Assembly: GCF_001187435.1 (NCBI RefSeq)
Contig: NZ_LFXA01000005.1
Location: 1-64,000 of the forward strand
Direction of reading: 5' to 3'
From: Streptomyces caatingaensis
GTDB lineage: Bacteria > Actinomycetota > Actinomycetes > Streptomycetales > Streptomycetaceae
Length of the DNA: 64,000 nt
Under the pieces are notes generated by a model. It was not told where the DNA came from, did no database searches, and saw only the letters and a program-made list of their open reading frames with translations. The first letter of the stretch is position 1. Each line of letters opens with the position of its first letter. Below are positions 26,127-33,869 of this stretch, piece by piece. Position numbers and translations under genes: made by a program.

Positions 26127-26999
26127 ATGGAGATCAAGCACGTCACCGTCAACGGCCTCGAACTCGCCTACGTCGAGCAGGGGGAGGGCCCGCTCGCCCT
26201 GCTCCTGCACGGCTTCCCGGAGACGCCGGGCATGTTCCGGCACCTGATGCCGGTCCTCGCGGCCGCCGGCTACCGGGCCGTCGCGCCGTACATGCGGGGC
26301 TTCGCCCCGAGCCAGGTGCCGGCCGACGGCAGCATGCTGATGAAGGACCTGATCGCGGACGCCAACGCGCTGCACGAGGCGCTGGGCGGGGACGGCGACG
26401 CGGTCATCGTCGGCCACGACTGGGGCGGCTTCACGACCTGGGGCGCCGCCGCCCTGGCCCCGGAGCGCTGGTCGAAGGTCGTGGTGGCGGACGTCCCGCC
26501 GGTGCGCTTCTACGAGCGCCGGGCGGACGTGCCCGAGCAGATCCACAAGAACAGCCACTTCTACTTCTTCCAGATGAGCGTGGCCGACCAGCTCGTGCCG
26601 GCCAACGACTTCGGCTACCTGGACTGGCTGTGGAACCACTGGAGCGGCACCGTCTCCGGCTACGACCCCGCCGAGGACCTCCGTGCGGGCAAGGAGGCCC
26701 TGCGTGCTCCGGAGAACCTCCGCGCGGGGCTCGGCCTGTACCGGCAGAACTTCCCCGCGGCCGAATTCGGCACCGAACACTGGGAGATGGGCCGGCTGCT
26801 GGCCGAACTGCCCACGCAGCCCACGCTGTACCTGCACGGCAGCGAGGACCCGGTCGTCGACGAGGAGATCCTCGCCGACATCGTCGCCGCCCTCCCCGAG
26901 GGCTCGGACGGCGTCCTGCTCCCGGGCGTCGGGCACTTCCCGATGGTGGAGGCGCCGGAGGAGGTCAACCGGCGCATCCTGGACTTCCTCGGGAAGTGA
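26127..26999 (+). CDS. Alpha/beta hydrolase (epoxide hydrolase/haloalkane dehalogenase-like)
   Basis: 290 residues from ATG 26127. Oxyanion motif LLLHGFPETPGMFRHL, nucleophile elbow VGHDWGGFTTWGAAALAP with catalytic Asp, acid in LHGSEDPVVDEE and catalytic His in GVGHFPMVEAPEEV. The HGFP and HDWGG signatures are typical of epoxide hydrolases. Substrate unknown. Divergent from the SDR gene; the pair may act on the same xenobiotic or metabolite. Confidence 0.85.
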   Translation: MEIKHVTVNGLELAYVEQGEGPLALLLHGFPETPGMFRHLMPVLAAAGYRAVAPYMRGFAPSQVPADGSMLMKDLIADANALHEALGGDGDAVIVGHDWGGFTTWGAAALAPERWSKVVVADVPPVRFYERRADVPEQIHKNSHFYFFQMSVADQLVPANDFGYLDWLWNHWSGTVSGYDPAEDLRAGKEALRAPENLRAGLGLYRQNFPAAEFGTEHWEMGRLLAELPTQPTLYLHGSEDPVVDEEILADIVAALPEGSDGVLLPGVGHFPMVEAPEEVNRRILDFLGK

Positions 27000-27065
27000 G
27001 CCGTCGGCCGCCGCGGACGGCGCGGGCGCGGCTCCGGGCCGCGCCACGCCGCCGCCCCGGCGTGC

Positions 27066-29309
27066 TCAGCCTTCGAGCGCGTCCATGCCCGCCGGGAGCG
27101 CCCCCGCGTGCACCACTCCGACCCGTTGTGTCGCCCGCGTCAGGGCGACGTACAGATCACTCACCCCCAACTCCCCCGGCTCCACCACGATCACCGTGTC
27201 GAACTCCAGCCCCTTCGCCTGCCGGGGATCGAGCAGTACCACCGGGCGTGTGAGATCCGGCGCGGCTCCGCAGGAGGCGTCCGGCAGGGCGGCGGACAGC
27301 GCGGCATGGTGCCGCGGTGGCGCGATGACGGCCGTACGGCCGCCGTCCTCCGCGTGCTCCGCGACGGCCGACGCCACGGCACCCGCCACGTCGTCGGTCC
27401 GGCGCGTCCACGGCCGCACCCCGGTGGAGCGGATCGACCGCGGCGGACGGAAGGAAGGATTCCCCGCGGCCCGGAGGACCTCGGCCGCCACCTCCATCAC
27501 CTCCGTCGGCGTGCGGTAGTTGACCCCCAGCCGGACGTGCTCCCACCGGTCCCCGACGTGCGGGGCGAGGGCCTTCTCCCACGTTCCGCAGCCACCGGGC
27601 TCGGCCGTCTGCGCCGGGTCGCCGACCAGCGTCATCGAACGGGTCGGACAGCGCCGCATCAGCAGCCGCCACGCCATCGGGGACAGCTCCTGGGCCTCGT
27701 CCACGATGATGTGCCCGAAGGCCCAGGTGCGGTCGGCCGCGGCGCGTTCGGCGGCGCTGCGGTGGTCGGCCTCCTCGTGCCGTTCGGCCAGGCGCTCGGC
27801 GTCGACGAGGTCGTGGGCGGCGAGCACTTCGGAGTCCTCGTCCTCGCGGTCCTCGAACTCCTGCGTCCGTGAGCCGTACGACAGGTCGAGCACCCCCTGC
27901 GCATACGCGATCCGCTCCTGCCGCTCGGCCTCGGCGGCGGCGCGGGCGGCCGAGTCGTCCTCGCCCAGCAGCTCGGCGGCCTCGTCGAGCAGCGGCACGT
28001 CGGCGGGCGTCCAGGGGCCGTCCGTGCGGCGGATCGCTTCGGCGTCGGCCTCGGGGAGGTGGACGGGGTCGGCGAGGAAGTCCGCCACCAGCCGCTGCGG
28101 GGTCAGCACGGGCCACAGCTCCGCGATCGCGGCGTGCACCTCGCGGCTCGCCGCGACCGCCTTGCCCAACTGGGCGGTGTCGTCCGGGCCGAGGAGATTG
28201 GGCCCGCCGAACGGGTCCGCGCCCAGCCGGTCGACGAGTTGGGCCGTGAGGGCGTCGATCACCGAGAAGGCGAAGGTGGCGCGCGCGAGGTTGTGCGGCA
28301 GCCCGGTCGCGCGGGCCCGTCGGCGGGCCTCGCGGGCGATGCCGGCGTCCAGGACCAGGTCGCCGTCGTCGTGCGGGATCTCCAGCGCCGTCTCGGGCAG
28401 CGTCTGCCGGTCGCGCAGGTACGCGGCCAGCGCGTCGGCCATCGCGGCACCGCCCTTGACGGCCGCCGCGCGCGGGGTGTCGGTGCCCGTCGCCGTCACG
28501 CCGGGGAAGAGCTCGCCGGGCGTGGCCAGGAGGACGCCGGTCTCGCCGAGCGACGGCAGCACCTCGCCGATGTAGGCGAGGAACGCCGGGTTCGGACCGA
28601 CGATCAGCACGGCGCGGCGGGCGAGTTGCTCACGGTGGGCATAGAGGAGGTACGCCGCGCGGTGTAGCGCCACGACCGTCTTGCCCGTACCGGGGCCCCC
28701 TTCGACGACCAGGACGCCGTGGTGCGGGGCGCGGATGATCCGGTCCTGCTCGGCCTGGATGGTCTGCACGATGTCGTGCATCCGGCCGGTGCGCGCCGCG
28801 TCCAGCGAGGCCAGCAGCACGGCGTCGGCGTCACTGCCCTCGTGGCCGGTGCGCTCGGTGTCCGTGAGGTCGAGGATTTCGTCGTGCAGGGCGGTCACTT
28901 GGCGGCCCTGGGTGCTGATGTGGCGCCTGCGACGCAGCCCCATCGGCGTGTGACCCGTGGCGAGATAGAACGGCCGGGCGACCTCGGCTCGCCAGTCGAG
29001 GACGAGCGGAGTGCGGTCGGCGTCGTCACTCCTGATGCCGATGCGGCCGATGTGGTGGTCGCGGCCGTCCCGGAAGGCCAGTCGGCCGAAGCAGAGCCCG
29101 TGCTCCCCGGCCTCGTACGCGGCGAGCAGCCCGGAGCGCTCGGCGACCAGGATGTCGCGCTCCAGCCTGGCCTGGAAGGTGCCGCCGGTCGCGGCGAGCG
29201 CGTCCGTCACTCCGCTCTCCGCCTGCCTGATGAGTTCATCGAGGCGCGCGTGGAGGCCGTCGATGAATTCCTGTTCCCGGCGCAATTCCCGGTCCGACGT
29301 ATTTGACAT
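27066..29309 (-). CDS. HelD/HelR-type RNA polymerase-associated ATPase (UvrD-like fold)
   Basis: 747 residues. The N-terminal coiled coil (RELRREQEFIDGLHARLDEL) is followed by LVLDWRAEVARPFYLATG, typical of HelD. Walker A VVEGGPGTGKTVVALHRAAY lies near residue 205, Walker B IIVDEAQELSPMAWRLLMRR, then a UvrD-like motif VNYRTPTEVMEVAAEV, and motif V QAKGLEFDTVIVVEPGEL. These proteins insert into RNA polymerase and release it from DNA or from rifamycin. It could be the HelR form, which protects against rifamycins in Streptomyces, but I see no clear rifamycin-associated palindrome upstream. A hairpin lies in its leader at 29,397. Confidence 0.8.
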   Translation of the reverse strand: MSNTSDRELRREQEFIDGLHARLDELIRQAESGVTDALAATGGTFQARLERDILVAERSGLLAAYEAGEHGLCFGRLAFRDGRDHHIGRIGIRSDDADRTPLVLDWRAEVARPFYLATGHTPMGLRRRRHISTQGRQVTALHDEILDLTDTERTGHEGSDADAVLLASLDAARTGRMHDIVQTIQAEQDRIIRAPHHGVLVVEGGPGTGKTVVALHRAAYLLYAHREQLARRAVLIVGPNPAFLAYIGEVLPSLGETGVLLATPGELFPGVTATGTDTPRAAAVKGGAAMADALAAYLRDRQTLPETALEIPHDDGDLVLDAGIAREARRRARATGLPHNLARATFAFSVIDALTAQLVDRLGADPFGGPNLLGPDDTAQLGKAVAASREVHAAIAELWPVLTPQRLVADFLADPVHLPEADAEAIRRTDGPWTPADVPLLDEAAELLGEDDSAARAAAEAERQERIAYAQGVLDLSYGSRTQEFEDREDEDSEVLAAHDLVDAERLAERHEEADHRSAAERAAADRTWAFGHIIVDEAQELSPMAWRLLMRRCPTRSMTLVGDPAQTAEPGGCGTWEKALAPHVGDRWEHVRLGVNYRTPTEVMEVAAEVLRAAGNPSFRPPRSIRSTGVRPWTRRTDDVAGAVASAVAEHAEDGGRTAVIAPPRHHAALSAALPDASCGAAPDLTRPVVLLDPRQAKGLEFDTVIVVEPGELGVSDLYVALTRATQRVGVVHAGALPAGMDALEG

Positions 29310-29396
29310 GGTGACTCCCGCCCCGATATCATGGCCTTACTGAAGCTTCCTGTGCCCGATGAGGTGCGGGCGCAGAAACACCCAATATACGCAGGG

Positions 29397-29430
29397 AAAT
29401 ACCCCGGACGTCAATGCGTCCGGGGTATTT
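29397..29430. terminator. Intrinsic terminator with T-run in the HelD-gene leader
   Basis: 14-bp perfect stem (29397-29410 with 29417-29430) ending in ATTTCTTT on the plus strand and TATTTCCC on the minus strand. It sits 88 bases upstream of the HelD start, between that gene and any upstream promoter, so it may be an attenuator or the end of transcripts arriving from the right. Confidence 0.6.
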
Positions 29431-29916
29431 CTTTGTGGAGATTCGGGGTGAGGGGATCGGGGTGGGGGCCGGGTGGGAGATCCGGCGCGGGGGCTCGTGT
29501 CACGGCGCTTGGCCCTTCCGGCGCACGGCTGTGACCCGGCTGTGAGGTGGGGCGGACGGGCTCCGGGGTCCGGTAGTTGCAACTGGTCCGGTGGTGCAAC
29601 TGGTCCGGTGGTGGCGGCGGGCGATACGTGGCCGGGGCGGGTGGGGGCTTACTTCGGAGGTCGACTCAGGTGCTGTGGTCGACGATTCGAACGATGCTTT
29701 GAGTGACGCCTTGAAACGGTGCCTTGAGCGACGTCTTGGGCGGTGCCTTGAAGGGCGCCTTGATCGAGGACTTGAACGACGCTTTGATCCGCGAAAGTCC
29801 GGACCGCGGGAACGGAGGCCGGGGGAACAGGGGCCGGGGGAACAGGGGAACGCAAGCCGCACTCGGCACGGCCGGCCGCGGCTTTTCACTTCCCTTTCCC
29901 GCCGGATTCCCTCCGG
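29431..29916. other. About 490 bp without a convincing gene, holding short repeats
   Basis: Contains a 17-bp tandem duplication (TGCAACTGGTCCGGTGG at 29578-29594 and 29595-29611) and the 12-bp array at 29693-29788. Frames exist on both strands across the array but give only low-complexity protein. I see no ribosome site or family signature. Confidence 0.5.
29693..29788. repeat. Degenerate 12-bp tandem array, eight units
   Basis: Units from 29693 in steps of 12: GATGCTTTGAGT, GACGCCTTGAAA, CGGTGCCTTGAG, CGACGTCTTGGG, CGGTGCCTTGAA, GGGCGCCTTGAT, CGAGGACTTGAA, CGACGCTTTGAT. Positions 7-8 (TT, mostly within CTTG) are kept in all, others vary. The plus strand would encode a four-residue repeat with Leu/Phe in the third position; the minus strand a repeat with Lys and a hydrophobic residue. 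Confidence 0.8.
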
Positions 29917-30978
29917 TCAGGTGCCCCGACGGCCGCTGCCGGACCGCGGCCGCAGCAGCGCGACGCCCAGAACCGCCGGGGTCATCAGGAGCAGGGTGAG
30001 CGTCACCAGCGACGTGTGGCGGGCCGGGGGCCGGGAGCGTGCGGTCACCTCACCGGCGCGGTAGGGGCGCGCGGCGTTGGGCGACGGTGATGCCGGCTTC
30101 GGAGCCGGCGGAGTGGCCGTCGGCGGAGTGGCCGCCGGGGGAGTCGGTGCCGTGGGTGACGCCGGTGCGGTGGGTGCAGGCGGCGCTGGAGGGAGAGTTG
30201 GCACGAGCGGGGGTGAAGGTGGCAGAGGTACGACCGGTGCGCCTGGTGCGCCCGGAGCCGCCTGGGCCGGCGGACGCCGTGGTGGTGTGACGACGGGCGG
30301 GACGGGGCCGGGAGGCACGGGCCGGGGCGTACGCGGCGGCGCCGGAGCGGGTGGCTGGGGTGCGGGGGGTGCCGGAAGGGGCGGTTGGGGCGCGGGGGGT
30401 GCCGGGAACGGCGGTTGGGGCGCGGGTGGTTGTGGGGCTGGTGGTACGGGAGCGGGTGGGGCCGGCGCAGGTGGAACTGGCGCCGGGGGGACCGGCGCGG
30501 GTGGGGCCGGCGCCGGAGGGACGGGAGCGGGTGGTGCCGGGGGCACCGGCGGGACGGGAGGCGGCTGAGTGGGGGGAGCGGGCGGACGGGGGGTGGGGCA
30601 GCGGACCCACAACTCCAGGGCGGCGCGGATGCCTTGGGGCGCGGGGTCGAGGGACGCGGCGCCTGCGGCGTGGGCGCACAGCCGAATGGTCCCCACCGTG
30701 ACGACGGCGTCCGCGGCCGCGGCGGTGTGCAGGGACCGGGGCCGCAGGCGGGCCCGGGCATGGGCCCGACCCCGGGCCTCGACCCGCACCGGCACCAGGG
30801 TTTCGAGCCCCGCCCGGGCCCTGGCGTTCGCGTCCGCCGTGACGGCCCGGGGCACGGCGTCGCCGCCGGGATCCCCGGCCGCGGCGGCCGCCGCCTCCGG
30901 CACCGGACCCAGCAACGCGGCGGTGGCGATCCCCGCCAGCAACCCCGTACGCAGCACTTCCCCCACCCGTCCCCGCAC
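29917..30978 (-). CDS. Secreted proline-rich, C-terminally anchored surface protein
   Basis: 353 residues if started at GTG 30978; a longer frame to 31,128 adds a repeat-encoded tail and is less likely. Residues 1-35 (VGEVLRTGLLAGIATAALLG, then AAAAAAG) are a signal peptide. A globular segment of about 90 residues follows (VVTVGTIRLCAHAAGAASLD, ALELWVRC). Then come about 150 residues of Pro/Ala repeats (PPAPVPPAPAPPAPVPPAP) that could span the cell wall. The end is a membrane helix LVTLTLLLMTPAVLGVALL with an RRGT tail. Function unknown. The first two Cys could form a disulfide. Confidence 0.6.
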   Translation of the reverse strand: MRGRVGEVLRTGLLAGIATAALLGPVPEAAAAAAGDPGGDAVPRAVTADANARARAGLETLVPVRVEARGRAHARARLRPRSLHTAAAADAVVTVGTIRLCAHAAGAASLDPAPQGIRAALELWVRCPTPRPPAPPTQPPPVPPVPPAPPAPVPPAPAPPAPVPPAPVPPAPAPPAPVPPAPQPPAPQPPFPAPPAPQPPLPAPPAPQPPAPAPPRTPRPVPPGPVPPVVTPPRRPPAQAAPGAPGAPVVPLPPSPPLVPTLPPAPPAPTAPASPTAPTPPAATPPTATPPAPKPASPSPNAARPYRAGEVTARSRPPARHTSLVTLTLLLMTPAVLGVALLRPRSGSGRRGT

Positions 30979-31085
30979 GCGGCCAGCTTCTACAACTGCC
31001 GGACGTTCCAGCCGCGTTCGGGCCGCAATTCCCCCGATGGGTGGAACGTGGACCGCCCGGTCACCCCCTGGTGTTGACGCCGGCC

Positions 31086-31160
31086 CGGTGCGTGGCACGC
31101 CGGTGCGTGGCACGCCGGTGCGTGGCACGCCGGTGCGTGGCGCGCCGGTGCGGGGCGCGG
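31086..31160. repeat. 15-bp tandem repeat, five units
   Basis: CGGTGCGTGGCACGC occurs three times exactly (31086-31130); a fourth copy has one change and a fifth (31146-31160) is more diverged. It lies between the Pro-rich gene and the 3' end of the TetR gene and is non-coding by my reading. Confidence 0.85.
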
Positions 31161-31204
31161 TCCGGTGCGTGGTGCGGTCCGGCGCCGCCTCGGCCGGTAC
31201 CGCC

Positions 31205-31972
31205 TCAGCCCTTGCCGGAGCCGCCGGAGTCCGCCAGCCGGGCCTCCAAGCCGTCGAGCACCATGCGCAGGCCGTAGTCGAACTTCTCCTCGCGTGTCTC
31301 GCGCGGATCCTTGCCGCGCAACGAGACGTAGTGCTCCAGCAGTTGGGGGTGCTCGCGGGCGGCCTCCTCCGCGGCCGGCCACAGGCTCTCCACCAACTCG
31401 CTCTCGCTCCGCCCGTGCCGGGCGAGGGTCGTCAGCCAGGCCGCCTCGGTGGTGGTGATGCCCATGACGTACGAGGTGAGAGTGGAGACCGCGAGATCGG
31501 CCTCGCGGGCGGGCAGGCCCGCCGCCTCGAAGAGCGCGAGCAGGCCCTCGGAGAGGCGCATCACGTTCGGCCCGAGCTGGGTGACGCCCAACTCACCGGC
31601 GACCGAGGCCATCCAGGGGTGGCGCAGCAGTGTCGCGCGGAGGCTGTGCGCACAGCGCGTCGTCGCGTCCCGCCAGTCGTCCGGGCCGCCGGCGGCGGGT
31701 ATGTCCACCTCGCCGTAGACGGCGTCCACGACCAGCTCGATCAGCTCGTCCTTGTTGGCCACGTGGGTGTACATCGAGGTGGCCCCGGCGTTGAGCCGCG
31801 TGCCGAGCTTGCGCATGCTCAGCGCGTCGGCGCCCTCCGCGTCGAGCAGTTCGAGTGCGGCGGACACGATCTGCTCACGGCTCAGCGCCGGTTGCTCGCG
31901 TCTGCCCCGGCGGGGGCGGGTCCACACCGAGGCGATCGGCTGCTTCGGCTGCTCGCTGTCGTCGGCCGGCAT
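31205..31972 (-). CDS. TetR-family regulator
   Basis: 255 residues from ATG 31972. Helix-turn-helix at about 30-75: LSREQIVSAALELLDAEGAD, ALSMRKLGTRLNAGATSMYT, HVANKDELIELVVDAVYGEV. The C-terminal domain is of the tetracycline-repressor type. It is divergent from the serine hydrolase gene, with a 13-bp inverted repeat between the starts, so it probably represses that gene and itself. Tail rich in Gly/Ser. Confidence 0.85.
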   Translation of the reverse strand: MPADDSEQPKQPIASVWTRPRRGRREQPALSREQIVSAALELLDAEGADALSMRKLGTRLNAGATSMYTHVANKDELIELVVDAVYGEVDIPAAGGPDDWRDATTRCAHSLRATLLRHPWMASVAGELGVTQLGPNVMRLSEGLLALFEAAGLPAREADLAVSTLTSYVMGITTTEAAWLTTLARHGRSESELVESLWPAAEEAAREHPQLLEHYVSLRGKDPRETREEKFDYGLRMVLDGLEARLADSGGSGKG

Positions 31973-32010
31973 GCGGCCTCCCTTCTCTCGCCCCCAGGAT
32001 ACCCGTCGAT

Positions 32011-32061
32011 CGAACGCTGTACGCCCTTGCGCACACCGTTCGGAACTCCGTACAGTGTTCG
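32011..32061. promoter_or_regulatory. Widely spaced inverted repeat, probable TetR operator
   Basis: CGAACGCTGTACG (32011-32023) and CGTACAGTGTTCG (32049-32061) are inverted copies matching at 12 of 13 positions, 25 bp apart, midway between divergent starts at 31,972 and 32,113. Confidence 0.6.
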
Positions 32062-32112
32062 GCGTCAGGCCGGGCCATCAGGGCCCGACGCCGTTGATGA
32101 CGGGGGGACGAC

Positions 32113-33546
32113 ATGCCCAGCATCATGCCCGGCGATCTCACGACGACCGTGTTCGACACCGTGCGGTGGCAGGCGCGCCTGGAGGCGCTGCGTGCGGAAC
32201 ACGGGGTTCCCGGTGCCTCGTTGGCCGTTCTGGCCGGGGGCCGGGTGCACGAGCTGGCGAGCGGGGTGCTGCACAGCGGTACGGGGGTGGAGGTGACCAC
32301 CGATTCGGTGTTCCAGCTCGGTTCGGTCGCCAAGGTCTATACGGCGACGCTGGTGATGCAGCTCGCCGAGTCCGGGGAGCTGGACCTGGACGCGCCGGTG
32401 ACCGACGTCCTGCCGGACTTCTCGGTGGCCGACGCCGATGCCGCCGGGGGTATCACGGTCCGTCGGCTGCTCAGTCACACCGGCGGGCTGACCTGTGACT
32501 TCACCCTCGACACCGGCCGGGGGGACGACTGCCTCGCCCGCTACGTCGAGGCCGCCGAGGGCGTTCCCCTCGACTGCCCGCCCGGCACGGCCCTGTCCTA
32601 CAGCAGCGTGGGGTACAACGTGCTGGGCCGCATCGTCGAGGTGCTCACGGGACTCACCTGGGACGAGGCGCTGAAGCAACGCCTGCTCCAACCCCTGGGC
32701 CTGGAGCGGACGATGACGCTGCCCGAGGAGGCCCTGCGGTTCCGGGCCGCCATGGGGCACCTGGGGGAGCCGGGGCGGGATCCCGAGCCGGCCCCCGTGT
32801 GGGACATGATGCCGCGCTCGGCCGGCCCGTACGGCCGGGTGCTCGCCACCGCCGGTGACGTCGTCCGGTTCGCCAGAATGCACCTGGACGGCGGCATGGC
32901 CCCCGACGGCACCCGGGTGCTCGACCCCGGCACGGTGGCCATGATGCGGCGGCGCGAGGCCGACTGCCCCGACAAGTGGTCGGTGAGCGCGGACGGTTGG
33001 GGCCTCGGCTGGAGCCTCCACGACTGGAACGGCGTCCAGGGCTACGGCCACGACGGCGCCGCGACGGGCCAGTACGCCTACCTGCGCGTGGTGCCGGAAA
33101 CCGGGCTGGCCATAGCCCTCACCACCAACGGGGGCAGCGCGCGCCTGCTCTACGCGGAACTCTTCCGGGAACTGCTCCAGGAACTGGCCGGAGTGCGGAT
33201 GCCGGACGCCTTCGCGCCTCCCGCCGTGCCGCCGGCCGTGGACCTCACGTCCTTGGCCGGCACCTACACCCGGGCGGGGGTCGTCATCTCCGTCACCGGA
33301 CATGACGGCGCGGGGCGTCTGGTGTACGAGTTCGTGGACGGCATGAGAGACTTCTCGCCGCCCATAGAGGCCGAGTTGGTGCCGGTGTCCCGGACGGTGT
33401 CGGGAACGACGGTGGAGACGGTGTTCGCGGCGTCGGGGGTGGGAGCGGCCTTCAGCGAGGACTGGATGCCGGTCGTCTTCACCACCCTGGCCGACGGGTC
33501 GTCCTACTGCTGCATAGGAATGCGCGCGGCGCCCAAGGCGCCCTAG
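32113..33546 (+). CDS. Serine hydrolase, class C beta-lactamase/DD-peptidase family
   Basis: 477 residues. Catalytic SxxK at about residue 71 (LGSVAKVYTATLVMQLAESG), Tyr motif in ALSYSSVGYNVLGRIVEVLT, third motif region GYGHDGAATGQYAYLRVVPE in which HDG replaces KTG. These belong to the beta-lactamase-related family of esterases and peptidases. There is no signal peptide, so it is probably cytoplasmic. The C-terminal 130 residues form an extra beta-rich domain (LAGTYTRAGVVISVTGHDGA). Under likely control of the divergent TetR gene. Confidence 0.85.
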   Translation: MPSIMPGDLTTTVFDTVRWQARLEALRAEHGVPGASLAVLAGGRVHELASGVLHSGTGVEVTTDSVFQLGSVAKVYTATLVMQLAESGELDLDAPVTDVLPDFSVADADAAGGITVRRLLSHTGGLTCDFTLDTGRGDDCLARYVEAAEGVPLDCPPGTALSYSSVGYNVLGRIVEVLTGLTWDEALKQRLLQPLGLERTMTLPEEALRFRAAMGHLGEPGRDPEPAPVWDMMPRSAGPYGRVLATAGDVVRFARMHLDGGMAPDGTRVLDPGTVAMMRRREADCPDKWSVSADGWGLGWSLHDWNGVQGYGHDGAATGQYAYLRVVPETGLAIALTTNGGSARLLYAELFRELLQELAGVRMPDAFAPPAVPPAVDLTSLAGTYTRAGVVISVTGHDGAGRLVYEFVDGMRDFSPPIEAELVPVSRTVSGTTVETVFAASGVGAAFSEDWMPVVFTTLADGSSYCCIGMRAAPKAP

Positions 33547-33869
33547 AGGCGGCACAGTTGCCGCCGGGAGGCGGCTTCGGCGAGGGATACGGCGGCGATC
33601 CAACGATCCGTCCTCCCTGGATCCGTCCGTCCCCTCGCCCCCTCGACGGCTCAGTCCCCTGGAACCAGTCCCCGGATACGTTCCCTGGGCCAGTCCCGGG
33701 ATCCGTCCCCGGACCAGCCCCGGGATTCCTCCCCGGAACTGTCCCCGGATCCCTCCCCGGCGTTATCGCGCACCCTATGGCGCCCCCTCGGCCCCTCGCC
33801 CTACCGTGACCGCGGTGGGCACTCCCACCGAACGGCTTGCCACGTCCCCCATCCGACCAGAGGTGAGTC
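33547..33869. repeat. Intergenic region with a degenerate 12-bp tandem array (33684-33767)
   Basis: Seven clear units from 33684: CCTGGGCCAGTC, CCGGGATCCGTC, CCCGGACCAGCC, CCGGGATTCCTC, CCCGGAACTGTC, CCCGGATCCCTC, CCCGGCGTTATC; weaker copies extend left to about 33,650. Plus-strand reading gives a PGxVPGxxP-type peptide but no start with a good ribosome site. The rest of the region holds the protease promoter. Confidence 0.75.

Noticed and set aside
29309..29400. Possible rifamycin-associated element upstream of the HelD-type gene
   Set aside because: I looked for a roughly 19-bp palindrome and found only the terminator-like hairpin at 29,397, so HelR identity and rifamycin induction are not supported from sequence.
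29693..29788. CRISPR array
   Set aside because: Repeat units are 12 bp, degenerate and contiguous, without spacers; no cas genes in the window.
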